From the NCBI RefSeq assembly GCF_025460765.1, contig NZ_JAMWEG010000001.1:496001-560000 (forward strand): a stretch of DNA of 64,000 nt. The letters are read 5' to 3'. Below, one piece after another: positions 48,181 to 57,148 of this stretch. This stretch comes from Micromonospora sp. MA102 (GTDB lineage Bacteria; Actinomycetota; Actinomycetes; Mycobacteriales; Micromonosporaceae). The notes beneath the pieces are model-generated. The model ran no database searches. It was not told the DNA's origin and saw only the letters and a list, made by a program, of their open reading frames with translations. Each line of letters starts with the position of its first letter. Within the stretch, counting starts at the first letter, position 1. A program made the translations under genes and the position numbers.

Positions 48181-49959
48181 TCAGAAGCGGCGGGCCGGCG
48201 GGATGCCGTGCGGCGCGGCCTGGCGCAGCAGCCAGACCGGGTTGCCGGCGCCGACGAGCACGCCGTCGCGCCCCCGGACCTGGGTGCGGACGTAGCTCCC
48301 GGCGCCGACGGCGACGGACAGGTCGTGCCAGCCCTCACGGAGCTGCCGCCAGGAAATGTGTCCGATGCTGATCGCCGGGGTCGGGTCCGCGACGCCGGCC
48401 CGGTCGACCGCGCCGGTGACCACCTCAAGGGTGGCGCCGGCCGGCAGGTCGGTGGCGCGCAGCCGCACGGTCAGGTCGGCGGCCTCGGTGGTCACCACGG
48501 CGCCCATCGCGCTGCGGCCACCGATCTCCAGGTCGAGGGCGCCCCGGTAGCGGGCCAGGTCGGTGAACCAGGCCTGCCCGGCACGCAGCGCCGCCACGAG
48601 ATCGTCCCGGCCGGTCGAGGCCGCCCAGACGTACGTGACGTGCCGGTCCGGCCCGGCCCGCCAGTCGGTGCCGGCGTGGTCGTCGGTCACCCCGACGGCG
48701 GTGACCGGGATGGCGTTGCGGGCCGCCACGTCGTACGCCCAGAGGTGGTCGTCGACCGGGCTGCGACCGATCTCGATCAGGTCGGCGCCGAGCGCGTGCC
48801 GCTCCACGAGCAGGTGCGCGAGCGATTCGCGCCGTTCCACGTCGAGCGGGTGGTTCCAGCAGACCACCCCGCCGTGGCCGTGCAGGAACTCCACCATCCG
48901 CTCTGTCGCGCCGACGTCGTTGTCCCGGTACGGCGGCGACGGGAAGGGCGGCAGCGTCTGGTCGCCGCCGAACCAGTTGAGGTGCCGGACCATCGACACC
49001 TCGAACGCGCGGTGGTGGGTGACCCCCGGGTACGCCCCGTCGTACCCGCGCAGCACCTCGGCGCGCAGCTCCTCGCCGCCCTGCCCGGCGCGTCGGGCCC
49101 GGTTGAACACCAGCCGGTCGACCACGAACACCCCGCGGGCGCCGGAACCGACCTGCACCCCGAGGCGCAGGCCGCGCAGCGAGTTGTCCCCGGCGACGAG
49201 GTCCGGCCACAGCCGCCGCACGTCGGCCAGCAGGTCGAGGGTGTGCCGCCGCCGGGCGCCGGTCGGGGCGGGCAGGTCGACGGTGCCGTGCCGGCCGTCG
49301 GCGCGGTGCCGGGTCGCGGTCGCCGCGCCGAGGCGGTAGCGGAGGACGAGCTGGCCGGCGGGGCGGCCGGCGCCGGCCGGGTGGTGGGACAGCGCGATCT
49401 CGACGATCAGCGCGGCGTCCGGGCCGGCCACCTCGGGCAACACGTCGAGGTGCAGGGTGGTGTCGGAGATGTTCCCGGTGTGCGTGAAGTTCCACGCCTT
49501 GCCCGCGTACCAGAGGGTGCCGGCACCGGCGGCGGTGAGCCGCAACGCGCGGCCGGGCTCGTCGGCGGGGGCGGCGACGAAGTCGGCGGCGGACGCGGTG
49601 AGCGTGCCCTCGGTGGACGCCTTCCAGGTCCAGGCCAGGCCGCCCTCCGGCTCCTCGGGGCCGTCGAAGTTCACGACCCGGCGGTGGTCGTGGGCGGCGA
49701 CGCGGAAGTCGTGGTCGGTCCACCAGACCACGTCGACGGCGTTGCGGCGGGCCTGGTCGAGGTGGGCGGCGTAGCTGGCGACGCCCTCGCTGAACGAGGC
49801 GTGCAGGTGCATGGCCATGCTGATCGGCCGCCGTCCGCGCGCCGGCGGAGGCGGGTCGCCGGTGGCGGCCAGGCCGACCGGCACGCCGATCCCGGCGACC
49901 GCGAGGCCACCGGCGGCGGCGAGCAGGCTCCGCCGGTCCAGCCGCGCCCGATCGCCCAT
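48181..49959 (-). CDS. Tat-exported PHP-domain (CehA/McbA-type) metallohydrolase
   Basis: 592 residues from ATG 49959, preceded by GGGGGAGCGG. A twin-arginine signal (ARLDRRSLLAAAGGLAVAG) opens the protein. PHP-type metal ligands appear as AMHLHASFSEGV, DVVWWTDHDF, GGVVCWNHPL and VGVTDDHAGTD. A beta-sandwich insert (about residues 130-290) is carbohydrate-binding-like. CehA/McbA proteins are binuclear metal phosphoesterases or esterases. It acts outside the cytoplasm; the substrate is unknown. Confidence 0.82.
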   Translation of the reverse strand: MGDRARLDRRSLLAAAGGLAVAGIGVPVGLAATGDPPPPARGRRPISMAMHLHASFSEGVASYAAHLDQARRNAVDVVWWTDHDFRVAAHDHRRVVNFDGPEEPEGGLAWTWKASTEGTLTASAADFVAAPADEPGRALRLTAAGAGTLWYAGKAWNFTHTGNISDTTLHLDVLPEVAGPDAALIVEIALSHHPAGAGRPAGQLVLRYRLGAATATRHRADGRHGTVDLPAPTGARRRHTLDLLADVRRLWPDLVAGDNSLRGLRLGVQVGSGARGVFVVDRLVFNRARRAGQGGEELRAEVLRGYDGAYPGVTHHRAFEVSMVRHLNWFGGDQTLPPFPSPPYRDNDVGATERMVEFLHGHGGVVCWNHPLDVERRESLAHLLVERHALGADLIEIGRSPVDDHLWAYDVAARNAIPVTAVGVTDDHAGTDWRAGPDRHVTYVWAASTGRDDLVAALRAGQAWFTDLARYRGALDLEIGGRSAMGAVVTTEAADLTVRLRATDLPAGATLEVVTGAVDRAGVADPTPAISIGHISWRQLREGWHDLSVAVGAGSYVRTQVRGRDGVLVGAGNPVWLLRQAAPHGIPPARRF

Positions 49960-50059
49960 GCCGCTCCCCCGCTCCCCGTGCCGGCCCGGGCCAGCGTACG
50001 GGCGGTGGCACCGGGCCGGCATCCGGCGATCGTGCGGGCGGCGCCGGACCGTCGGGTCA

Positions 50060-50109
50060 GGCGGCGCGGCGGACGGGCCGTCGAATCGGGCGGCGCGGCG
50101 GACGGGCCG
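50060..50109. repeat. Short tandem repeat after the CitE-type gene
   Basis: A 21-mer starting GGCGGCGCGGCGGACG occurs at 50060-50080 and 50089-50109 (29-bp period), just beyond the 3' end of the eleven-gene operon. No good hairpin terminator is visible there. Confidence 0.55.
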
Positions 50110-50114
50110 CGGCG

Positions 50115-50936
50115 TCAGGCGGCGTAGCGGGCGGCCAGGTCGACGACCCGGCGGGCGGCCGCCACCATGGCCCGGTCGGCGAACCGCCCGTCGGGCAGCA
50201 CCACGGTGCCGGAGTCGCGGGTGTGCGCGTCGGCGACCGCGGCGAGCAGCTCGCGGGCCCGGTCCACCTCCCGCTCGGCGGGGCGGAACGCGTCGGCGAT
50301 CACCGGCAGCTGGCGCGGGTGGATGGCGGCCCGGCCCAGGAAGCCGAGCCGCCGGCCGGCCGCGCAGGAGGCGGCCAGGCCGTCGAGGTCGGCCACGTCG
50401 GCGTACACCGACATGGCCGGCGGCGGCAGGCCGGCCGCGCGGGCCGCGACCACGATCCGGCCGCGCGCCCAGAGCAGGCCGTCGTCGTCGGCGACGCCCA
50501 GGTCGGAGCGGAGGTCGGCCTCGCCGAGCCCGAGCGAGGCCACCGCCGGGTGGGCGGTCGCGACGGCGTACGCGGACTCCAGCCCGACGGCCGACTCGAC
50601 CAGCGGGTGCAGCGGGGTGTCGACCCGGGCGGCCACCGCCGCCACCGTCGCCGGTGACTCCACCTTGGGCAGCCGCAGCCCGGCCAGCCCCGGCCGGCCC
50701 GCCACGGCGGCCAGGTCGGCGTCGAGATCCGGACCGGTCAGCTCGGTGACCCGCACCTGCACGGGCAGCGGCTGCGGGTCGGCCAGGAACTCGGCGACGG
50801 CGTCACGGGCGTACGCCTTGCGACCGGCCACCACGGCGTCCTCCAGGTCGAGGATGACCGCGTCGGCGCCGGCCGCGACCGCCTTGGCGAACCGGTCGGG
50901 CCGGTCGCCGGGCACGTAGAGCCAGGTGAGCAGCAT
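50115..50936 (-). CDS. HpcH/HpaI aldolase family protein, CitE-like (acyl-CoA lyase)
   Basis: 273 residues from ATG 50936, overlapping the CoA-transferase stop by one base (TGATG). CitE-type motifs: TWLYVPGDRPDRFAKAVAAG (in part), DAVILDLEDAV with metal-binding Asp/Glu, LRLPKVESP, HPLVESAVGLESA and GRAAIHPRQLPVIADAF. Family members cleave malyl-CoA, citramalyl-CoA or citryl-CoA to acetyl-CoA or a thioester plus an oxoacid. Paired with the CoA-transferase gene, it likely splits the CoA ester made by that enzyme. Last gene of the operon. Confidence 0.87.
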   Translation of the reverse strand: MLLTWLYVPGDRPDRFAKAVAAGADAVILDLEDAVVAGRKAYARDAVAEFLADPQPLPVQVRVTELTGPDLDADLAAVAGRPGLAGLRLPKVESPATVAAVAARVDTPLHPLVESAVGLESAYAVATAHPAVASLGLGEADLRSDLGVADDDGLLWARGRIVVAARAAGLPPPAMSVYADVADLDGLAASCAAGRRLGFLGRAAIHPRQLPVIADAFRPAEREVDRARELLAAVADAHTRDSGTVVLPDGRFADRAMVAAARRVVDLAARYAA

Positions 50937-52129
50937 CAGATCACCCCGCGCTCGCGCAGCGCGGCCAGGTCGTCGCCGGTCAGGCCGAGCGCGCCGAACA
51001 CCGCGTCGGTGTCCTGGCCGTGGCGGCGGCCGGCGTGCCGGATCTCCCCCGGGCTGTCCGACATCCGGAACGGCACGTTCTGCATCCGCACCTCGCCCAG
51101 TTCCTCGTCGGGCACGGTGACCACGGTGCCGAGCGCCGCGTACTGCGGGTCGGCCAGGATGTCGCGCACGTCGTAGACGGGGGCCACGGCGGCCTGGGCC
51201 GCCTCGAACGCGGCCACCACCTCGTCGCGGTCCCGCTTGCCCACCCACGCGCCGACCGCCGCGTCGAGTTCGTCGGCGTGCGCGGCCCGGCCGCTGCCGG
51301 TGGCGAACCACGGCTCGTCCACGAGTTCCGGGCGGCCGACGAGCCGGACCACCCGCTCGGCGATGCTCTGCGCGCTGGTGGACACGGCTATCCACCGCCC
51401 GTCGGCGCACCGGTAGGTGTTGCGGGGGGCGTTGTTGTTGGACCGGTTGCCCAGCCGGGGCTGGACGTAGCCGAGCTGGTCGTACCAGGTGATCTGCGGG
51501 CCGAGCATCGCCATGATCGGCTCGATGATGGCGAGGTCGACCACCTGGCCCCGGCCGGTGAGGTCCCGGCCGCGCAGGGCCAGCATGACGGCGTACGCGG
51601 CGGCGAGCGCGGTGACCGAGTCGGCCAGCCCGAACGGCGGCAGGGTCGGCGGCCCGTCGGGTTCCCCGGTGGCCGCGGCGAACCCGCTCATCGCCTCGGC
51701 GAGGGTGCCGAACCCGGGCCGCGGCGCGTACGGGCCGACCTGCCCGAAGCCGCTGATCCGGGCGATCACCAGCCGCGGGTTGACCGCGTGCAGCTCCTCC
51801 GGGCCGAGACCCCAGCGTTCCAGGGTGCCGGGGCGGAAGTTCTCCACCAGCACGTCGGCGTCGGCGAGCAGCCGGCGCAGCAGGTCCGCGCCCTCGGGCC
51901 GGGAGAGGTTGAGCGTGACGGTCCGCTTGTTGCGGCCGAGCACCTTCCACCACAGGCCGACGCCGTCCTTGGCGGGGCCGTGCCCCCGGGACGGGTCCGG
52001 CTTGGCGGGATGTTCGACCTTGACCACGTCGGCGCCGAAGTCGCCGAGGAACGCGGCGGCCAGCGGGCCGGCGAAGAGGGTGGCCAGGTCGACCACCTTG
52101 ACGCCGTGCAGCGGAGCGGTCGTGGTCAT
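50936..52129 (-). CDS. CaiB/BaiF-family (type III) CoA-transferase
   Basis: 397 residues from ATG 52129, overlapping the esterase stop (ATGA). Family blocks: HGVKVVDLATLFAGPLAAAFLGDFGADVVKVE (in part), NKRTVTLNLSRPEG, DVLVENFRPGTLERWG, ARISGFGQVGPYA, and GQVVDLAIIEPI holding the catalytic Asp. It moves CoA from a donor such as succinyl-CoA onto a carboxylic acid. The next gene (CitE-like) suggests a hydroxy-dicarboxylic acid such as malate or citramalate as acceptor (inference). Confidence 0.9.
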   Translation of the reverse strand: MTTTAPLHGVKVVDLATLFAGPLAAAFLGDFGADVVKVEHPAKPDPSRGHGPAKDGVGLWWKVLGRNKRTVTLNLSRPEGADLLRRLLADADVLVENFRPGTLERWGLGPEELHAVNPRLVIARISGFGQVGPYAPRPGFGTLAEAMSGFAAATGEPDGPPTLPPFGLADSVTALAAAYAVMLALRGRDLTGRGQVVDLAIIEPIMAMLGPQITWYDQLGYVQPRLGNRSNNNAPRNTYRCADGRWIAVSTSAQSIAERVVRLVGRPELVDEPWFATGSGRAAHADELDAAVGAWVGKRDRDEVVAAFEAAQAAVAPVYDVRDILADPQYAALGTVVTVPDEELGEVRMQNVPFRMSDSPGEIRHAGRRHGQDTDAVFGALGLTGDDLAALRERGVI

Positions 52130-54273
52130 GGCGTCCCCTTCACCGGGTCGACGGCGGCGAGGAACACGTCCCCGTTGCCGAGCGCGGCGCCGCCGTCGGG
52201 CGTGCCGGCGGTGCGGCCACTGACCAGCAGCCGGCCGTCGGGCCCGACGGTGGCGTAGACGTTCTCCTCGCCGAACGGGTCGGCGGCGTCGTCGCGGGCG
52301 GTGCCGTACTGGGCGACGGCGACCTGCCGGCCCTTGCCGTCGAGGCGCAGGGTGAGCACGTCCGCGCCGCCGGCCGGCACGCCGAGGGTGCTGCCCGTGA
52401 AGCCGACCACCGCGACGGTGCCGTCGGCGAGGGCCAGCACGTCGGTGCCGGCGTCCGCGCCGCGCCCGCCGGTGACGGTCCGCCAGCGCTGCGCACCCCT
52501 GGCCGTGTACGCCACGGTGAGCACGTCCCCGGCCGTGGCGCCGGTGGCCACCACCTGGCCGGCGCCGGTGACCGTGACGCCGCCGAGCAGGTCGTCGCCC
52601 GTGCCGCCGGCCACGGTGAGCCAGTCGCGGGTGCCGTCCGGGGTGAACCGGGCGAGCCAGCCGTCGGCGCCGCCGAGCGGCGTGGTGCCGGGCAGCACCC
52701 CCGAGGTGCCGCCGGCCACGTAGACGCCGTTCGCGTCGGCCGCCACGGCGTACGCCTTGTCCTCGCCGGGGCCGCCGAACTGCCGGGTCCAGGCCAGCGT
52801 GCCGTCGGGGGCGAGCCGGGCGAGGACGGCGTCCTTGTCGCCGGCGCTGGTCCCGCCGAACGCGCCGCTGGTGTAGCCGGCGACGTAGGCCCCGCCGTCC
52901 GGGGCGGCGGTGAGCGCGTAGAACCGGTCGGCCTTGGCGGGGTCGCCGGCCTGGGTGAGCCAGGCCCGCTGCCCGGTGGCGGTCAGCTTCGCCACGAACG
53001 CGTCGTCGGCTGGGCTGTCCGGGTGCCGGCCGTCGAGGTCGCCGCGGGTGTACCCGGCGGTGAGCACGCCACCGTCGGGCAGTGGCACGGTCCCGTAGAG
53101 CCGGTCGTTGGCGGCGGTGCCGAACTGGCTGGTCCAGCGGACCGTGCGGTCGGCGGCGAGCCGGGTGACCACGGCGTCGAGGCCGCCGGCGTACGGCTGT
53201 CCGGCGACGGCGCCGGTGGCCGCGTAGCCGAGGGTGACGTCGCCGTCCGGGTGGGCGGCGACACCGCCGGCCCAGTCGGCGCCGGCGGTGCCGTGCAGCG
53301 GGGCGGGCAGCCCGGCCGGCGGGGTGACGCTGAGGGTGGCGGCCAGGTGCTTCAGTCCGTCGACGAACGCGGGCCGCCAGACGTCCCAGTCGTGCCCGCC
53401 GTCCAGGACGCGGAACTCGGCGGCGACGCCGTCGGCCCGGCGCACCGTGTTGTAGAGGGTGGCGGCCTCGTAGTCGAGGTCGTGCGCGGCGTCGGCCGGG
53501 TCGGGGTTGGCCCACTCGTCGTCGCCGACGGCGATGAACATCCGCACCGGCGACTCGGCGTCGAGGCCGGGCAGCAGGGCCGGGTAGTTCAGCCGCTGGT
53601 ACACCGCGTCGGAGAAGGGCTGGTCGCCGTCGCCGAACGCGCCGAACTCGCGGGCCGACGAGTCGGCCGGCGGCAGCGGCCGGTAGACGGCCGGGCTGAG
53701 CACCAGCGCGTTGGCGAAGATGTCCTGGTGGGCCAGGGCGTAGCGCAGCGCGCCGGCGCCGCCCATCGAGTAGCCGCCGACCAGCCGGGCGTTCCGGTGC
53801 GCGGCGGTGCGGTAGGTGGCGTCGACGTGCGCGACCAGGTCGCGGGTCAGCGCGGTCTCCACCGGCCGGCCGGGGTGGTCGGCGCCGGTGTACGCGGAGT
53901 CGACGTACCAGTTGCCGCGCTCGCTCCACGGCGCGTCGGGCAGCACGGCGATCACCGGCGGCACCTCGCCGTCGGCGATGAGCCGGTCCAGGTCGCTCTT
54001 CACCCGGGTCCACGCCTGCATGGTGTCGCCGCGCCCGTGCAGCAGGTAGAGCACCGGGTAGCGGGTGCCGGCGTTCGCCGCGTCGGCGTAGCCGTGCGGC
54101 AGGTAGACGGTGTAGTCGATGGCGGCGCCGAGGGCCGGCGAGGGGGCGGTCGCGGTGGTGAGGGTGCCGGACCGCTCCTTTCCGGCGACGGCGGTCTCCG
54201 TGGCGAGGCCGGCGAGCCCGACGGCGGTCAGCAGGGCGACCAGGGCGGCGCCGGGGCGCCGCGCTCTTCTCAT
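52126..54273 (-). CDS. Exported esterase fused to an SBBP beta-propeller
   Basis: 715 residues from ATG 54273, overlapping the previous stop (ATGA). A signal peptide covers about residues 1-30 (ALVALLTAVGLAGLATETAVAG in part). An esterase-D/antigen 85-like alpha/beta hydrolase follows (YPVLYLLHGRGD, nucleophile Ser in GGYSMGGAG, Asp in FIAVGDDEW, His in DGGHDWDVW). From about residue 345 there are at least seven repeats of GYTRGDLDG / AYVAGYTSGAFGG / GTLAWTRQFGGPGEDKAYAVA type (SBBP), forming a beta-propeller. It probably removes an acyl group from the imported compound outside the cell, with the propeller binding polymer or protein. Confidence 0.85.
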   Translation of the reverse strand: MRRARRPGAALVALLTAVGLAGLATETAVAGKERSGTLTTATAPSPALGAAIDYTVYLPHGYADAANAGTRYPVLYLLHGRGDTMQAWTRVKSDLDRLIADGEVPPVIAVLPDAPWSERGNWYVDSAYTGADHPGRPVETALTRDLVAHVDATYRTAAHRNARLVGGYSMGGAGALRYALAHQDIFANALVLSPAVYRPLPPADSSAREFGAFGDGDQPFSDAVYQRLNYPALLPGLDAESPVRMFIAVGDDEWANPDPADAAHDLDYEAATLYNTVRRADGVAAEFRVLDGGHDWDVWRPAFVDGLKHLAATLSVTPPAGLPAPLHGTAGADWAGGVAAHPDGDVTLGYAATGAVAGQPYAGGLDAVVTRLAADRTVRWTSQFGTAANDRLYGTVPLPDGGVLTAGYTRGDLDGRHPDSPADDAFVAKLTATGQRAWLTQAGDPAKADRFYALTAAPDGGAYVAGYTSGAFGGTSAGDKDAVLARLAPDGTLAWTRQFGGPGEDKAYAVAADANGVYVAGGTSGVLPGTTPLGGADGWLARFTPDGTRDWLTVAGGTGDDLLGGVTVTGAGQVVATGATAGDVLTVAYTARGAQRWRTVTGGRGADAGTDVLALADGTVAVVGFTGSTLGVPAGGADVLTLRLDGKGRQVAVAQYGTARDDAADPFGEENVYATVGPDGRLLVSGRTAGTPDGGAALGNGDVFLAAVDPVKGTP

Positions 54274-56219
54274 CGGAGGGCTCCTTCGGGCAGGTCGGCG
54301 GCGCAGCGGAAACCGATCGAGGTGGAGCGGGTCAGGCCGGCGCCGGTGAGCAGCAGCTTCACCGACACGTCCGGCGGCTGCGGGCCGCCGTCGAGATACC
54401 AGTCGGAGCCCTCCGCCCGGTAGGCGCAGCCGCCCTTGAGGATGACGAAGCGGGTACGCCCGTCGGAGTGCTCGCTCTCGGTCAGGTTCCAGACGAGGGG
54501 CTCCCGCCGGACCAGCAGGCCCGCCTCGGCGGCCACCTGCCACTCGTCCTCGGTGGGCAGCCGCAGCCCGGCCCAGTCGGCGTACGCGCGGGCATCGGCG
54601 AGGTCGACACCGGTGACCGGGGCGTCGGCGGGGCCCTGCCCGGCGGTGAACCGCTCCGGCCGGACCGGCCGGTAGCCGGTGGCGGCGAGGAAACGCGCGT
54701 ACTCGCCGTGGGTGACCTCGTGGGTGTCGATGGCGAAGCGGCCGAGGCGGACCTGGCGGCGCAGCGTGCCGGTGTGGTGCAGGCGCGGCGGCAGCGGCTT
54801 CCACTCGTCGACGTACGGGGCCTCGCCGTAGAGGCCGGTCTCCCGGACCCGGTGGCGCACGGTCAGCTCGTGCCGGCCACCCTCCATGGTCACCATGCCG
54901 TCGGGCAGGGCGGCGAGGGGTGACCACGGGGTGCGGGCGCGCACGGCGGCGCGGGCCGGGAACGACGGGTCCCCGGTCGGCGGCTCGTGCCGGGGCGCCG
55001 GCGTCTCGGTGGCGACCACGGCGGCGATCGCCCCGGCGGGCAGGGGCCCGCCGACGGCCACCCGGCCGTCCTCAAGTTCGGTGACGGTCAGCTCGGCGCC
55101 GGTGACCAGGTCGACGAAGCGCCCCGGCCGGGCGTCGGTGAGCAGCCACGGGCCGTCGTGGTCGGCGCCCCGGTTGACCACCGTCCACAGCGGCTGGTCG
55201 TCGTGGGTCCAGCGGGACGCGTACACCTGGCCGGCGCCGGGGTGGTCGGCGAGCGGGACCCAGTCCTCGGCGCGCAGCCAGGCGGCGTGGCTGGCCTGCA
55301 CCCGGCGCATGGCCCGCAGCACGGCCCGGTCCCGCTCGTTCCAGCCGACCCAGACACCGAAGACGCTCTCCCAGACCAGCACCCCGCAGCCGTTGAGCCA
55401 GGCGGAGTGCAGCTCGTCGAGGTGGTCCCGGTGCCAGCGGCGGGTGTGGTGCAGGACGTGCCGGCGTTCGAACCACTTGGCGCGCAGCACGCCGGGGGTG
55501 TCCGAGTCGGCGAACCACTGCGCCCAGGACATGGCGTGGTCGGCGATCCGGGCCAGCGGCACCCGGCTCTCCCCCTCCAGGACCAGGCCGGGGCGGACCG
55601 CGTCGAGGGCCTTGCGCAGCTCGCCGGCGCCCTCCTTCAGGGTGTCCAGGAAGACCCCGTCGACGCCCAGCCGGTCGGCCAGCGCGGCGACCTCCTCGGC
55701 GTCCGTGCCGGCCTCCCGCCGGGTGCCGGTGTCCCACGGGTTGTAGTCGACGAACACCCGCACCCCGGCGGCCTGGAACGCGCGGACCACCTCGGGCAGC
55801 TCGGGCACGTCCCGGTACCAGTCGAACTGGTTGCGCTCGTCCAGCCCGATCACCGGGTACGCGTGCCAGAGCACCACGCCGTCGAAGCCGCCGAAGTCGC
55901 GCCGCGCCGCGTCGAGGAACTCCTCGACGGTGAAGGTGCCGCGGTCGTGGTCGTACAGCGTCTCGTCCCAGAGCCAGGCGAGGCAGACGCTGAAACAGTC
56001 GCCGGCGATCTCGTCGTAGTGCGCGCCGGTGTAGCCGAGCCGGGCGCGGGCGTCGGCCCGCCACCGGGTGAGCTGCTCCCGCCAGGCCGGCCAGTCGGCG
56101 GGGTCGTCGGGGGCGGCGAAGATCTTCGCCTCGTCCAGGGTGGTCAGGTCGGCGTGGCCGCCGAGCGGGACCTCGGTGGGCCGGTCGATCGGCCGCGGCA
56201 CGTACGGGTTGAAGCTCAC
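54270..56219 (-). CDS. TIM-barrel glycosidase-like protein fused to an FGE-like domain lacking the catalytic Cys pair
   Basis: 649 residues from GTG 56219, overlapping the ribokinase stop (GTGA). The N-terminal part (about 1-420) looks like a glycoside-hydrolase-type barrel: YDEIAGDCFSVCLAWLWDETLYD (in part), GVVLWHAYPVIG, VRVFVDYNPWDTG, GVDGVFLDTLKEG, VLEGESRVPL. The C-terminal part (about 440-645) is a formylglycine-generating-enzyme-like fold: FAIDTHEVTHGEYARFLAATG (in part), LRLPTEDEWQVAAEAG, FVILKGGCAYRAEGSDW, SIGFRCAAD. The two catalytic Cys of true FGE (after GGSY) are replaced by Arg and Asp, and no sulfatase is near, so this is probably not a sulfatase activator. No signal peptide is seen. 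Reaction unknown. Confidence 0.75.
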   Translation of the reverse strand: MSFNPYVPRPIDRPTEVPLGGHADLTTLDEAKIFAAPDDPADWPAWREQLTRWRADARARLGYTGAHYDEIAGDCFSVCLAWLWDETLYDHDRGTFTVEEFLDAARRDFGGFDGVVLWHAYPVIGLDERNQFDWYRDVPELPEVVRAFQAAGVRVFVDYNPWDTGTRREAGTDAEEVAALADRLGVDGVFLDTLKEGAGELRKALDAVRPGLVLEGESRVPLARIADHAMSWAQWFADSDTPGVLRAKWFERRHVLHHTRRWHRDHLDELHSAWLNGCGVLVWESVFGVWVGWNERDRAVLRAMRRVQASHAAWLRAEDWVPLADHPGAGQVYASRWTHDDQPLWTVVNRGADHDGPWLLTDARPGRFVDLVTGAELTVTELEDGRVAVGGPLPAGAIAAVVATETPAPRHEPPTGDPSFPARAAVRARTPWSPLAALPDGMVTMEGGRHELTVRHRVRETGLYGEAPYVDEWKPLPPRLHHTGTLRRQVRLGRFAIDTHEVTHGEYARFLAATGYRPVRPERFTAGQGPADAPVTGVDLADARAYADWAGLRLPTEDEWQVAAEAGLLVRREPLVWNLTESEHSDGRTRFVILKGGCAYRAEGSDWYLDGGPQPPDVSVKLLLTGAGLTRSTSIGFRCAADLPEGALR

Positions 56220-57148
56220 TGGACCCCTCCGTAGGTGGCGGCGGCGAGCGCGTCGATGGCGGCCCGCTCCGGCAGGGCCGTGGACGCGCCGGGGCGTTGG
56301 GCGCAGGCCGCGCCGGCGGCGCACGCCCAGCGCAGCACGCCGGTGGCGGTGTCGCCCGTGAGCCCGCCGCGTTCGGCCAGGGCGACCGCGAGCGCGCCGG
56401 TGAACGCGTCGCCGGCGGCCGTGGTGTCCACCGCGTCGATCGTCGGGGCCGGCACCTCGATCCGGGCGCCGTCCCGGTCGGCGTAGGCGGCGCCGCGCGC
56501 GCCGAGGGTGAGCACCACCCGGGGCACCAGGCCGACCAGCGCGTCGAGCAGGGCGGCCGGCTCGTCGGTGAACACCCCGGCCACGACGGCGGCCTCGTGC
56601 TCGTTGACCACCAGCACGTCGACCAGGTCGAGCAGCTCGGTGGGCAGCGGCCGGGCCGGGGCGGCGTTGAGCACCACGGCGGCGCCACCGGCGCCGGCCC
56701 AGCCGGCGGCCCGGGTGACCTCCGACAGCGGCACCTCCAGTTGGAGCAGCAGCACGCCGGCCGCCGCCACCGCGTCGCGGTCGGCGTCGTCGAGGGCCAG
56801 CGCGCTGTTCGCGCCGGGGGCGACCACGATGCAGTTCTCCGCCGCGTGGTCCACCGCGATCAGCGCGACCCCGGACGGCCCGTCGACCGTGCGCAGGCCG
56901 ACGACGTCGACGCCGGCCGCGGCCAGGTTGTCCCGCAGCAGCCCGCCGAACCCGTCGCCGCCGATGGCGCCCACGAAGGCGCAGTCGGCGCCGGCCCGGG
57001 CGGCGGCGACCGCCTGGTTGGCGCCCTTGCCGCCGGGCACCATCCGGAAGTCGTCGCCGAGGACCGTCTCGCCGGGGCGGGGCAGCTGCGGCGCGGTGAC
57101 CACGAGGTCCAGGTTGGCGCTGCCGACCACCACCACCCGGGCGCTCAC
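56216..57148 (-). CDS. rbsK: Ribokinase (PfkB family)
   Basis: 310 residues from GTG 57148, overlapping the ADP-ribosylglycohydrolase stop. Ribokinase signatures: VGSANLDLVVTAPQLPRPGETVLG (in part), PGGKGANQAVAAARAGA, NAAPARPLPTELLDLVDVLVVNEHEA (in part), VLTLGARGAA and DTTAAGDAFTGALAV with the catalytic Asp. It makes ribose 5-phosphate (or phosphorylates a nucleoside or similar sugar). In this operon it probably uses the sugar released by the two preceding hydrolases. Confidence 0.88.
   Translation of the reverse strand: MSARVVVVGSANLDLVVTAPQLPRPGETVLGDDFRMVPGGKGANQAVAAARAGADCAFVGAIGGDGFGGLLRDNLAAAGVDVVGLRTVDGPSGVALIAVDHAAENCIVVAPGANSALALDDADRDAVAAAGVLLLQLEVPLSEVTRAAGWAGAGGAAVVLNAAPARPLPTELLDLVDVLVVNEHEAAVVAGVFTDEPAALLDALVGLVPRVVLTLGARGAAYADRDGARIEVPAPTIDAVDTTAAGDAFTGALAVALAERGGLTGDTATGVLRWACAAGAACAQRPGASTALPERAAIDALAAATYGGVQ

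Noticed and set aside
54270-56219. Sulfatase-activating formylglycine-generating enzyme
   Set aside because: The catalytic Cys pair is replaced and no sulfatase gene is in the window.
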